64,000 bases of DNA from Cryobacterium sp. MP_M3 (lineage in GTDB: Bacteria > Actinomycetota > Actinomycetes > Actinomycetales > Microbacteriaceae). The notes under the pieces were generated by a model. The model worked only from the letters and a program-made list of their open reading frames with translations. It ran no database searches and was not told the origin of the DNA. Positions 50,853-59,768 of this stretch are shown here, piece by piece. The stretch's first letter is position 1. The number at the start of each line of letters is the position of its first letter. The translations under genes were made by a program, and so were the position numbers. The stretch is from assembly GCF_015752155.1 (NCBI RefSeq), contig NZ_JADOVI010000001.1, positions 434,001 to 498,000 of the forward strand, given 5' to 3'.

Positions 50853-52970
50853 ATGACTGTTGCCGTCCCGCGCGGGGAGGGCGCCGCGGCCGGTGCCCTC
50901 ACGGGGCTTCGACCCGAGATTCAGGCGCTTCGCGCGCTCGCCGTCGTCCTGGTGCTCCTGAACCACCTGTGGCCCGAGCGGATCAACGGCGGTTTCATCG
51001 GGGTCGACGTGTTCTTCGTCATCTCCGGTTACCTCATCACGGCTCATTTGAGTCGGGAGATCGACAGGACCGGCACAATCCGCCTGGCTGCGTTCTGGGC
51101 GAGACGAGCGAAACGACTGCTGCCCGCGGCAATCGTCGTCCTGCTCTTCTCGGCCGTGGCAACCCTGATCTGGCTCCCCGTCACAAGCCGAGAGACGGCC
51201 CTGGACCACATTGGATCTGCCGGTGCCTATGTGCTGAATTGGCAACTCGTCGAGTCGTCACTGGACTACTTCGCCCAGGGTGCGGCGGCCTCTCCCGTGA
51301 CCCACTACTGGTCGCTGTCGGTTGAGGAACAGTTCTACCTCTTCTGGCCACTGCTGCTCTCGGCCGGAATTCTGGCCGCCGCGGGGAGGACCGATCGAGT
51401 GCGGAGGCTCGTTCTGGTGGCGTTCGTCGCAGTCGTGCTGGTCGGGTCGTTGGTCTGGGCCGTCCGCGCGACGGGCGAGAACGCGGCTTCAGCGTACTTC
51501 GAAACGACGGCACGAGCTTGGGAATTCGCAGCGGGCGGGCTGGTGGCTTTCCTCCCCGTCGTGGCCAGAGAGCGGGGGATCGCCGCGCTGGTGCTGGTGT
51601 GGAGCTCATGGGCGGCACTCGCCCTGGCCGCGGTCTCCTTCAACTCGACCAGCGGCGTACCAGGAGTCGCGGCGCTCGTGCCGGTCGCCGCGACAGCGGT
51701 CCTGCTCCGGATCGGCGATGTTGACCATCCATGGGCGCCGACCCGCATCGTGTCCCTGGCGCCACTGCAATACCTGGGCGGCATTTCCTATTCTCTGTAC
51801 CTCTGGCATTGGCCGTGGATCGTGGCTGCTCCGTTTGTGCTCGACCGTGAACTCACGGGGAGGGACAAGCTGGTGTTGCTGGGACTCGTGCTGGTGCTCT
51901 CCCATCTCACCAAACGATTCGTGGAGGACCCGATCCGTGGATCGACCAAGTCGTTCCTGCTGCGACCTCGGTGGGTTCTGAGCGGAGCGGCAGTGGCCGT
52001 GGTGCTCGTGCTCGGCATCACTGTTCCGGCATCGGCGCAGTTGGGAACGCTGGCGGAGTCCGTCGCGAAGGGGCTCTTCGAGCAGTCGTCTCATCCGGGC
52101 CGTTGTTTCGGGGCGCTCGCCGCGCGCGCTGACGAGGAATGCCCCCGCTCCCACGTGCTCGCCGATCCGAACGCGGTGCTGATGAATCAGGGGAACCAGA
52201 TCAATGACCTCTCGAACGGGTCCACGTGTCAGCAGGTGCGGGGCGCCACCGCTCTGCTGAGCTGTTCATTCGGTGTGCCGCACGGAACAGAGAATCTCAA
52301 CGTTGCATTGGTGGGGGACTCCCACGCCGGCGTGTGGGCAACTCCGCTCGACGCCGTCTCGGCCCGGCTCGGGCTGAGAATCACGACCTATCTTCAGTCG
52401 GCCTGTCCGGCCACGCTGGACCCTGCTGTCGTCTACCTGGACCCGTCACACAGCGTCGGTTGCCTCGCCTGGCGTGAAGCCGCCATCGCCGCGGTCGCAG
52501 CGGATCCGTCGATCGACGTCGTTGTGACGTCGAGCAACGACCGCAGCTACGGTCCGATCGACGATCAGGGCAGGCACCTTGCCGACTCGGGTATTGGCTA
52601 TTCCGAGGCCTGGTCGCGCTGGCTGGCTGCAGGAAAGAAGGTCATCGCGATCAACAACGTGCCCGAGCGCGGCGTGATGATTCCGGACTGCATCGCCAGA
52701 AGCGGCACGCCCTTCGACCCGTGTGCTGTTTCGGCCGACCTTGTTGGCGTTCCGGGCCCGATTATGAAAGCCGCCGGCATGATGCACAGCGGAGACTTCA
52801 CGTTCCTGGATGTGCAGCCGGTCTTCTGCGATGCCGTGACGTGCCACGCGGTGATAGGCGGCATTCCGGCCTACATGGATTCCGACCACCTGAGCGCAGC
52901 CTTCGCTCGATCGTTCGCTCCGGAGTTTCTGACACTGCCGGCCCTCTCCAGCGCCAGCGGGGTGCGCTAG
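50853..52970 (+). CDS. Acyltransferase-3/SGNH O-acyltransferase (OafA/YrhL type)
   Basis: A 705-residue protein. ATG 50853 has GAGGAG just upstream. The acyltransferase-3 membrane domain (about 20-410) has the essential His (LLNHLW, about 38), GVDVFFVISGYLITAHL and SLSVEEQFYLFWP. The extracellular SGNH domain (about 470-700) has VGDSHAG near its start, a SSNDRSYG stretch and a terminal DSDHLS catalytic pair. It is organised exactly like the protein at 41954 but differs along its whole length and in G/C content, so the two are old paralogs, not a recent copy. It would O-acylate the surface polymer. Confidence 0.92.
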   Translation: MTVAVPRGEGAAAGALTGLRPEIQALRALAVVLVLLNHLWPERINGGFIGVDVFFVISGYLITAHLSREIDRTGTIRLAAFWARRAKRLLPAAIVVLLFSAVATLIWLPVTSRETALDHIGSAGAYVLNWQLVESSLDYFAQGAAASPVTHYWSLSVEEQFYLFWPLLLSAGILAAAGRTDRVRRLVLVAFVAVVLVGSLVWAVRATGENAASAYFETTARAWEFAAGGLVAFLPVVARERGIAALVLVWSSWAALALAAVSFNSTSGVPGVAALVPVAATAVLLRIGDVDHPWAPTRIVSLAPLQYLGGISYSLYLWHWPWIVAAPFVLDRELTGRDKLVLLGLVLVLSHLTKRFVEDPIRGSTKSFLLRPRWVLSGAAVAVVLVLGITVPASAQLGTLAESVAKGLFEQSSHPGRCFGALAARADEECPRSHVLADPNAVLMNQGNQINDLSNGSTCQQVRGATALLSCSFGVPHGTENLNVALVGDSHAGVWATPLDAVSARLGLRITTYLQSACPATLDPAVVYLDPSHSVGCLAWREAAIAAVAADPSIDVVVTSSNDRSYGPIDDQGRHLADSGIGYSEAWSRWLAAGKKVIAINNVPERGVMIPDCIARSGTPFDPCAVSADLVGVPGPIMKAAGMMHSGDFTFLDVQPVFCDAVTCHAVIGGIPAYMDSDHLSAAFARSFAPEFLTLPALSSASGVR

Positions 52971-53127
52971 GTTGGACATGCTCGGGGGTGGAGCGGTGGA
53001 TTCGTGATTTCTCGCTTGTGACCCCTGCGCGGCACCGCATGACGACGTGCGGCGCATCGTCGTCGTGCCCTTGCTGCCGCGGCGTGCCAGTCATCAACAG
53101 CACAGGGTCCACCGACGCAGGAGAACT

Positions 53128-55215
53128 ATGAAAAGCCCAGCCACCCAGCCGACACCACGCCCGCGCTGGATGCTGCCGGTCGCCATCGCCGCCGGTGCGG
53201 CAGTCGTGCTCGCCGGCTCTGCCGTGGCGTTCTCGGTCGCGAACTCCGCTGCGCCGGTTCCAGCCGGGCCGACCCGCTCCGCCGCCTCGGGATCACTCTA
53301 TGCACCTGCCACCTTCACCGGCTGGGCCTCGACCAATGACACCGACACGGGAACCGAGTTCAGCGTCGATGCAGACACAGCAAAGGACGGACCGGTCTCC
53401 CTCCGGGTCGACAGCACGACGGGAGCGTCCAAGACTCGACGCGGACTCAGCCAGGTCATCGCCGTAACGCCGAAAACCACGTACACGTTCAGCGCCTGGA
53501 TCAAGTCGCCCGAGGCCGGCGCCACCACCAAGCCGGTGGCCTTCGTCATGGGCGCAGAGAAGGCGAAACGATTCATGTTCCCCGCCGGGGCCGCTCGGTG
53601 GTCCGAGGCTTCCTGGTCATACAAGACCGGGGCTGGACAAACCAACCTCCCCGTCGCGATCGTACCCAGCGGTCCGACCCAGGCCTTCCTCGTGGATGGT
53701 CTACAGGTGACGCCAACGGACGGGTCACCTGATGGTCAGATCGTCAACGCGTCGTTCGAGGAGTACGCGTCTCCGAACGGCATTCTCAACAAGGCGCTCG
53801 TTCTCGAAACCGGTGCGAAGGGTCTCGACCTCGCCTGGTTCACCAAATCCGTTGACTGGGCTGTTTCAGATGAGACCAACGGGGCGGTGGCGTCCGGCAC
53901 CCTGCCAATCGTCGGCGGCAAGGGCGTCATCCCCGTCACCGACCTGAAACAGGGGTACTACAAGATTGCCGTGTCTGCGACGGGGGATCCTGCATCAGCG
54001 ATCACGACCGCGTTCATGTTGCTCGACCCCCTAGCAGAGGGGACCAGTGCGTCCGACGAGCGGTTCGGCGTTGGCGCCCACATCGGTGAACCGTACTACG
54101 TAGGTTCGGAAGGATCCGCGGCGGCCCTTGGCTTGCGAAGCATGCGCACTGACGCATACTGGCCGTCCGCCGAGCAGGCAAAGGGGCAGTTCAGCTTCCC
54201 GGACAGTTATGAATCGTCCTTTCCTGCATTCGAGAAGGCCGGACTCTCCGTGCTTCCGATCAGCAATGGCGCCAACGGGCTCTACGACGGTGGCAAGATT
54301 CCCACCAGCGCGGAAGGAATCCAGGCATACGCGAACTACACCGCCGCGCTGGTCAGCCGTTACTCCTCTCCCGCCGTCGAGATCTTCAACGAACTCAACT
54401 CCCACCGTTTCAACGACAGCGAGTGCGGTCTAGGCGCTGATTGCTACCTTCCGCTGCTTCGTGCCAGCGCGGAGGCTGTCAAAGCAAAGAATCCCGCGAC
54501 GTTGATCGTCGGGCCGGCGAACGCTAACCAGGACGACCCCTACCTGACCGAGCTCTACAAGATCGGCGGCTTGAAGTACCTGGACGTGGTCAGTTATCAC
54601 CCTTACGTCGAGCAGCCCGAGTTGTTGACGGCGGACATCCAGAAGGCGCAGGCCAGGATCAAGGAGTACAACAACGGGCAGGACAAGCCGATCTGGTTGA
54701 CCGAGTTCGGGACGCCGTCGAAATTCGGTGAGCCCAGCGAACGCAGTCAGGCCGACTTCCTGGTGCGCGCCGAAACGATTGCCCTCTCCAACGGAGTGAA
54801 GAAGGTGTTCTGGTACGACCTGGTCAACGATTCAACGGACTCCGCAGACCATGAAGGCAATTTCGGTCTCCTCCGCCGCCCCACAGCCACCGTGCACGCG
54901 TTCGAGCCCAAACCCTCGGCGATGGCCCAGGCCATGCTGATCCGCAAATTGTCGGCCAAAGAACCCGCAGGCAGCGACGCACTGGGCAAGACCGCCTTCT
55001 CCTACGTCTACGGTGTCGGCTCGGCCACAACGAGGGTCGCCTGGGCGACGGTGCCGACCACCGTGACTTTCGCGTCCACAACCCCCCTGGCGGTGACCAC
55101 GGCATCCGGTCAGGTCACTTCCGTGGCGCCGGTCGCCGGCCAGGTGTCCGTGACGCTGGGTGCGCAGCCGGTCTACGTCGACGGGGCGCTCGCCGCCCCG
55201 GCGCTCGTCGGATAG
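53128..55215 (+). CDS. Membrane-anchored/secreted glycoside hydrolase (GH39/GH5-like, clan A)
   Basis: A 695-residue protein from ATG 53128 after CAGGAGA. A basic tail and a hydrophobic segment (about 16-36) form an uncleaved anchor or signal peptide. Residues about 55-215 are a jelly-roll carbohydrate-binding-like domain (TYTFSAWIKSPEAG, WSEASWSYKT). After a short beta-rich linker, a TIM-barrel (about 310-615) has the acid/base EIFNELNSH (Glu about 422) and the nucleophile PIWLTEFGTPS (Glu about 526), 104 residues apart as in clan A. A beta-sandwich tail closes it. Such enzymes in polysaccharide loci trim or release the polymer; the bond cleaved is unknown. It is preceded by a 157-base gap and followed closely by the VanZ-like gene. 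Confidence 0.85.
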   Translation: MKSPATQPTPRPRWMLPVAIAAGAAVVLAGSAVAFSVANSAAPVPAGPTRSAASGSLYAPATFTGWASTNDTDTGTEFSVDADTAKDGPVSLRVDSTTGASKTRRGLSQVIAVTPKTTYTFSAWIKSPEAGATTKPVAFVMGAEKAKRFMFPAGAARWSEASWSYKTGAGQTNLPVAIVPSGPTQAFLVDGLQVTPTDGSPDGQIVNASFEEYASPNGILNKALVLETGAKGLDLAWFTKSVDWAVSDETNGAVASGTLPIVGGKGVIPVTDLKQGYYKIAVSATGDPASAITTAFMLLDPLAEGTSASDERFGVGAHIGEPYYVGSEGSAAALGLRSMRTDAYWPSAEQAKGQFSFPDSYESSFPAFEKAGLSVLPISNGANGLYDGGKIPTSAEGIQAYANYTAALVSRYSSPAVEIFNELNSHRFNDSECGLGADCYLPLLRASAEAVKAKNPATLIVGPANANQDDPYLTELYKIGGLKYLDVVSYHPYVEQPELLTADIQKAQARIKEYNNGQDKPIWLTEFGTPSKFGEPSERSQADFLVRAETIALSNGVKKVFWYDLVNDSTDSADHEGNFGLLRRPTATVHAFEPKPSAMAQAMLIRKLSAKEPAGSDALGKTAFSYVYGVGSATTRVAWATVPTTVTFASTTPLAVTTASGQVTSVAPVAGQVSVTLGAQPVYVDGALAAPALVG

Positions 55216-55221
55216 GGCCCG

Positions 55222-55734
55222 ATGAGAGGGAACGAACTGCAGATGTCGAATCTGGAACCGCCGAAGAGCAGGGCGCGGGAGTGGCTGACCTCGCTTGCGC
55301 TTGTCGCATCGCTGACCATCGTTCTGTTGGCGACCATGTGGCCGACGCCGCTCGACCAGGGGTACTCAGCATCCATCGAGAAGCTCCTCGCAGTGCTGCA
55401 GCGTCACGGGCTGCCGGGATGGTTCGGCTACAACAAGCTCGAGTTCTCGGCAAACGTGATGATGTTCGTGCCGTTGGGATTCCTCTTGACCATGCTTCTG
55501 CCGGTGAGGGTGTGGTGGCTGGCGCTCGTCGTCTGTCCCGCCCTGTCCGTTTCGATCGAGCTCACTCAGGCGTCGTTCCTGAGCGCGAGATTCGCGACGC
55601 TTTCCGACGTGGTTGCGAACTCGATCGGCGCGATTGTCGGTGCGTTCTTCGCGGTCGTCCTCCGGGCGATCGTGCATGCGCGGGACGAGAGGCTCATCGC
55701 GCGCGCGCTGTGGCAATCCGGGCTGCGGAGCTGA
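55222..55734 (+). CDS. VanZ-family membrane protein
   Basis: A 170-residue protein with about four membrane helices. Starts at ATG 55222 or ATG 55243 (MSNLEPPKSR, ten bases after GAGGGAA) are both possible. The family pattern is present: TMWPTPLDQGYS, ELEFSANVMMFVPLGFLL-like NxxxFxPLG motif (KLEFSANVMMFVPLGFLL), SIELTQASFLSARFATLSDVVANSIGAIVGA. VanZ proteins in glycopeptide clusters raise teicoplanin resistance by an unclear route; in polysaccharide loci like this one their role is unknown and no resistance should be inferred. It lies seven bases after the hydrolase. Confidence 0.88.
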   Translation: MRGNELQMSNLEPPKSRAREWLTSLALVASLTIVLLATMWPTPLDQGYSASIEKLLAVLQRHGLPGWFGYNKLEFSANVMMFVPLGFLLTMLLPVRVWWLALVVCPALSVSIELTQASFLSARFATLSDVVANSIGAIVGAFFAVVLRAIVHARDERLIARALWQSGLRS

Positions 55735-55825
55735 GGGGCACGGGTACGCGCGAGATCGCTGGATCGTGTCATATTGTGTGCGATCCTTTGTCTAGGGGAA
55801 TCCGGGGCCCAGTGCTGCGGGGAGA

Positions 55826-57319
55826 ATGTTCACGGTAGGGGTGCATGTGTCGGCGTCAGACAATCGCTTGGTTGGTTCAATTCGGCGCGGGTCCTGGCAA
55901 CGGGCGTTCGCGGTGCGGCTCTTCGTCACTGATGCTCTGGTCATTGCGGCCGCGGTTTTCGGATCCCAGTTCTTGTGGTTCGGGTTTGAGCCGCCGGAAC
56001 TCGTCACCGAGAGCACGGTCGGGTTCGACCTCGAGGCCGGCTACATGGTGGTTTCCGTATTCCTGTGCGTCACCTGGATCATCTTCCTCGACGTCTTCGC
56101 GACTCGTGACCACAAGGTCATCGGCAGCGGCACACTCGAGTACAAGCGGGTCGCCGATGCCACGATTCGACTCTTCGGCGTGTTTGCAATTGTCGCGTTC
56201 CTGTTCAAGATCGAACTCGCCCGCGGCTACTTCCTGACGGCCCTGCCGATCGGGATGTTGTTGCTGTTGTTGTCTCGTTGGCAATGGCGGCAGTGGCTGC
56301 GAAGTCAGCAGGCCGCCGGCGGCTATGCCTCGCGCGCGCTGCTCCTGGGTGAGAGGCTGAAATCGGCGCACGTGGCGGAGACAATCCAGCGAACCCCGGG
56401 AACGGGATTGCTTCTGGTCGGCGCGCTCACCCGTCTGGGCACAGCCTCCTCCGGCCCGGTCCATGGCGTGCCCGTGCTCGGAGCGTACGACGATCTGTTG
56501 CGCGTCGTCGATGAGACGCAGGCCGATACCGTGATCATGACGGGGGCGGATGAGATCAACCCGGGGGACATGCGGCGGGTCGGCTGGGAACTCGAGGCCC
56601 GCGACGTGGAGCTGATTGTGGCGCCGGCGCTGACGGATGTCGCCGGGCCTCGGATCCATGCCCGCCCGGTCGCGGGCCTGCCGCTGATTCACGTCAGCTA
56701 CCCGTCCCTCGAGGGGGTGAAGCGGGTCTCCAAGCGAACCTTCGACATCGTCGGGTCCGCCCTGATCATCCTGATCGCATCGCCGGTGCTGATCGGGGTC
56801 GCGGTCGCGGTGCGGCGTTCCGGACCGGGCACGATCATCTACCACCAGCAGCGGATCGGCCGTCGCGGTAAGCCGTTCGGCATGTTGAAGTTCCGGTCGA
56901 TGGTGCCCGACGCGGACGACCAGCTGGAGAGCCTGCTCGACGCCCAGGGCACGTCGGACACTCCTCTATTCAAGGTCACGAATGATCCGCGCATCACACC
57001 GGTCGGGCAGGTGCTGCGCAAGTACTCCCTGGACGAGTTGCCTCAGCTGTTCAACGTGCTGCTCGGCGAGATGAGCCTGGTCGGGCCGCGCCCGCAGCGG
57101 GCCGCCGAGGTGGCGCTTTACGACGACGTGGCCCAGCGCCGCCTGATCGTCAAGCCCGGGATGAGCGGGTTGTGGCAGGTCAGCGGGCGGTCGAACCTGA
57201 GCTGGGACGACAGTATCCGCCTTGACCTCTATTACGTGGAGAACTGGTCGCTGACCGCTGACATCACCATTCTCTGGCGCACGGTCCGCGCCGTGATCAA
57301 ACCCGACGGCGCCGTCTAG
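55826..57319 (+). CDS. Polyprenyl glycosylphosphotransferase (initiating sugar transferase)
   Basis: A 497-residue enzyme that moves a sugar-1-phosphate to undecaprenyl phosphate and so begins each repeat unit. ATG 55826 follows GGGGAG very closely; GTG 55841 or 55847 are alternatives. Residues about 25-130 have four membrane helices, followed by a CoA-binding-like domain (about 150-290). The catalytic bacterial sugar transferase domain (about 300-497) has KRTFDIVGSALIILIASP, IYHQQRIGRRGKPFGMLKFRSM, DELPQLFNVLLGEMSLVGPRPQ and the terminal WSLTADITILWRTV. This is the WbaP/CpsE organisation. It is the last gene of the polysaccharide region. Confidence 0.93.
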   Translation: MFTVGVHVSASDNRLVGSIRRGSWQRAFAVRLFVTDALVIAAAVFGSQFLWFGFEPPELVTESTVGFDLEAGYMVVSVFLCVTWIIFLDVFATRDHKVIGSGTLEYKRVADATIRLFGVFAIVAFLFKIELARGYFLTALPIGMLLLLLSRWQWRQWLRSQQAAGGYASRALLLGERLKSAHVAETIQRTPGTGLLLVGALTRLGTASSGPVHGVPVLGAYDDLLRVVDETQADTVIMTGADEINPGDMRRVGWELEARDVELIVAPALTDVAGPRIHARPVAGLPLIHVSYPSLEGVKRVSKRTFDIVGSALIILIASPVLIGVAVAVRRSGPGTIIYHQQRIGRRGKPFGMLKFRSMVPDADDQLESLLDAQGTSDTPLFKVTNDPRITPVGQVLRKYSLDELPQLFNVLLGEMSLVGPRPQRAAEVALYDDVAQRRLIVKPGMSGLWQVSGRSNLSWDDSIRLDLYYVENWSLTADITILWRTVRAVIKPDGAV

Positions 57320-57809
57320 ACAGACTCTGCCGTGTGCGGTTCCAGCGTGACCCGGAGCACACGAAACTCACGCGGAACTCCCGCGGAACGACGCGGATCG
57401 CGCGACACGCCGCCCGCGACACGCCCGGGTTGCACAATGACCCAAGCCTGTGGCAGACTCTTCTAGTTCAACACTTTCGACTGCCGCGCTGCACGCGGTG
57501 TCGGGATCACTGCCAGGCAGTGCATAGCTGGTGTCGGGCGTGTGGCAACACGCCGGGATACGCAGCTAGGCCGCGGGTAGCAGAACAGAGCTCAAACCAA
57601 CAACCGGGATTGCACGGGTAAAACCATGCCTTCCCCCCGGCTCCGGCCGGGAACAGGTGTTGGCGCGGTTCGAAGTGGTGCGGCCCAGCGGCTGCGGCGC
57701 GATGAATCGAAATTGACAGATGAACAGTGGTGCGACAGCAGCAGTGCTACTACGGCGTCCAATGCAGCCTTCGGGATGTACGAAGCCTTGACAAGAAAGA
57801 GAGTTCGAC
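57320..57809 (+). other. S10 operon upstream region with long structured leader
   Basis: This 490-base gap has no supported gene. After the promoter, about 345 bases of leader contain several perfect short hairpins: CACTGC/GCAGTG (57508-57522), GGCGTGT/ACACGCC (57537-57554), and CCCGGC/GCCGGG on a TCCG loop (57636-57651). In other bacteria S10 leaders are control targets for ribosomal protein L4, encoded third in this operon. Whether this leader works that way is not shown. Confidence 0.55.
57430..57459 (+). promoter_or_regulatory. Probable S10 operon promoter
   Basis: TTGCAC (57430-57435) and CAGACT (57454-57459) are 18 bases apart, the same spacing as in the rpsL promoter. The -10 is weaker than consensus at its first base. 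Transcription should begin near 57466. Confidence 0.5.
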
Positions 57810-58118
57810 ATGGCGGGACAGAAAATCCGCATTCGACTTAAGTCGTATGACCACGAGGTCATTGACATCTCGGCGCGCAAGATCGTCGACACCGTGACCC
57901 GTGCGGGCGCGACCGTCGTCGGCCCCGTGCCGCTTCCGACCGAGAAGAACGTGGTGTGTGTCATCCGTTCCCCTCACAAGTACAAGGACAGCCGGGAGCA
58001 CTTTGAAATGCGCACCCACAAGCGTCTGATCGACATCATTGACCCGACCCCGAAGGCAGTCGACTCGCTCATGCGTCTCGACCTTCCGGCCGACGTCAAC
58101 ATCGAGATCAAGCTCTAG
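57810..58118 (+). CDS. rpsJ: 30S ribosomal protein S10
   Basis: A 102-residue protein, also the transcription antitermination factor NusE. It shows [48 protein letters not shown] and the ending [15 protein letters not shown] 57810 follows AAGAAAGAGAG. First gene of the S10 operon; the usual upstream neighbour tuf is 24 kb away. rplC follows after 8 bases. Confidence 0.99.
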   Translation: MAGQKIRIRLKSYDHEVIDISARKIVDTVTRAGATVVGPVPLPTEKNVVCVIRSPHKYKDSREHFEMRTHKRLIDIIDPTPKAVDSLMRLDLPADVNIEIKL

Positions 58119-58126
58119 GGCCCGCG

Positions 58127-58786
58127 ATGTCTTACGCAGATACCAAGACCACCAAGGGTCTCCTCGGCAAGAAGCTCGGTATGACGCAGGTCTGGGACGA
58201 GAACAACAAGCTCGTTCCCGTCACCGTCATCGAGATCTCGCCCAACGTTGTCACCCAGATCCGCAGCAAGGAGATCGACGGCTACGCCGGCGTTCAGATC
58301 GCTGCTGGGGCCATCGACCCGCGCAAGGTCAACAAGCCTTCCGCCGGACACTTCGAAAAGTCAGGCGTCACGCCTCGCCGTCACCTCACCGAGCTCCGCA
58401 CCGCGGATGCCGCTGACTACACCCTGGGCCAGGAACTCACCGTTGACGGTGTCTTCGCTGCCGGCACCAAGGTCGACGTCATGGGCACCAGCAAGGGTAA
58501 GGGTTTCGCCGGTGTCATGAAGCGTCACAACTTCAAGGGTGTCTCCTCCTCGCACGGTTCACACCGTAACCACCGCAAGCCCGGTTCCATCGGCGCTTCC
58601 TCGACCCCGAGCCGTGTCTTCAAGGGCATGCGCATGGCTGGTCGCATGGGTGGCGAGCGCGTCACCGTGCTGAACCTCAAGGTTCACGCCGTTGATGCCG
58701 AAAAGGGCCTCCTGCTGGTCAAGGGTGCCGTTCCCGGTGCCAAGGGCCGCCTCGTATTCGTCCGCAATGCAGTGAAGGGAGCCTAG
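58127..58786 (+). CDS. rplC: 50S ribosomal protein L3
   Basis: A 219-residue protein near the peptidyl transferase centre. [15 protein letters not shown] opens it, and the central loop [39 protein letters not shown], split over positions about 144-182, is the extension that reaches the catalytic centre. The ribosome-binding site is weak and lies in the short gap after rpsJ, so coupling to rpsJ translation is likely. Confidence 0.99.
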   Translation: MSYADTKTTKGLLGKKLGMTQVWDENNKLVPVTVIEISPNVVTQIRSKEIDGYAGVQIAAGAIDPRKVNKPSAGHFEKSGVTPRRHLTELRTADAADYTLGQELTVDGVFAAGTKVDVMGTSKGKGFAGVMKRHNFKGVSSSHGSHRNHRKPGSIGASSTPSRVFKGMRMAGRMGGERVTVLNLKVHAVDAEKGLLLVKGAVPGAKGRLVFVRNAVKGA

Positions 58787-58790
58787 TCGC

Positions 58791-59441
58791 ATGACTACCT
58801 CACTCGATCTCATCGACGCCAAGGGCAAGAAGGCCGGCTCCGTTGAGCTGCCTGCCGAAATCTTTGACGTTCAGACCAACATCCCGCTGATCCACCAGGT
58901 CGTCGTCGCGCAGCTCGCTGCCGCACGCCAGGGCACTCACAAGACCAAGCGTCGTGGTGAAGTTTCCGGTGCAGGCCGCAAGCCGTTCAAGCAGAAGGGA
59001 ACCGGTCGCGCTCGTCAGGGCTCGATCCGCGCCCCCCAGATGACCGGTGGTGGCATCGTCCACGGACCGACCCCGCGCAACTACGAGCAGCGCACCCCGA
59101 AAAAGATGATCGCGGCAGCACTGCGCGGATCGCTTTCGGACCGCGCCCGTGGCGACCGCCTGCACGTCGTGACGGCACTGTTCAGCGCCGAGACGCCCAG
59201 CACCAAGGGCGCCATCGAACTGCTCAGCCAGATCGCCAGCAGCAAGCACGTCCTGGTTGTACTGGAGCGCACGGACGAAATGACGCTCCGCAGCATCCGC
59301 AACCTGCCGACGGTGCACGTTCTGCCGTGGGACCAGCTGAATGCCTATGACGTGCTCGTCAGCGACGACATCGTCTTCACCAAGGGCGCGTTCGACGCGT
59401 TCGTGGAGAGCAAGACCAAGAAGGAAGAGGTGTCCGCATAA
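58791..59441 (+). CDS. rplD: 50S ribosomal protein L4
   Basis: A 216-residue protein lining the exit tunnel. [20 protein letters not shown] and [17 protein letters not shown] form the long loop in the tunnel; macrolide-resistance changes would fall here, and the sequence looks ordinary. In enterobacteria L4 represses its own operon through the S10 leader. Its stop overlaps the rplW start by one base (TAATG). Confidence 0.99.
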   Translation: MTTSLDLIDAKGKKAGSVELPAEIFDVQTNIPLIHQVVVAQLAAARQGTHKTKRRGEVSGAGRKPFKQKGTGRARQGSIRAPQMTGGGIVHGPTPRNYEQRTPKKMIAAALRGSLSDRARGDRLHVVTALFSAETPSTKGAIELLSQIASSKHVLVVLERTDEMTLRSIRNLPTVHVLPWDQLNAYDVLVSDDIVFTKGAFDAFVESKTKKEEVSA

Positions 59442-59743
59442 TGGCTACCCCGCTCAACAAGGACCCCCGCGACATCATCATCGCTCCGGTCGTCTCTGAA
59501 AAGAGCTACGGCCTGATCGACGAGGGTAAGTACACCTTCATCGTGGACCCGCGCTCCAACAAGACCGAGATCAAGCTCGCGATCGAAAAGATCTTCAAGG
59601 TGGAGGTCGCTTCGATCAACACCATGAACCGGATCGGCAAGACGCGTCGCACGAAGTTCGGTCAGGGCAAGCGCAAGGACACCAAGCGTGCCATCGTCAC
59701 GCTCAAGTCCGGTTCCATTGACATCTTCACGGCCGTCGGCTAA
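59441..59743 (+). CDS. rplW: 50S ribosomal protein L23
   Basis: A 100-residue protein at the tunnel exit and docking site for trigger factor and signal recognition particle. It has [23 protein letters not shown] and the beta-hairpin region [24 protein letters not shown]. Translationally coupled to rplD by a one-base overlap. Confidence 0.98.
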   Translation: MATPLNKDPRDIIIAPVVSEKSYGLIDEGKYTFIVDPRSNKTEIKLAIEKIFKVEVASINTMNRIGKTRRTKFGQGKRKDTKRAIVTLKSGSIDIFTAVG

Positions 59744-59768
59744 GCGGCGCGGACTAGAGGAATAAGAA

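Noticed and set aside
55222-55734. A glycopeptide-resistance gene because of the VanZ family
   Set aside because: No vanHAX or vanRS genes are nearby and VanZ-like proteins are common in unrelated polysaccharide loci.
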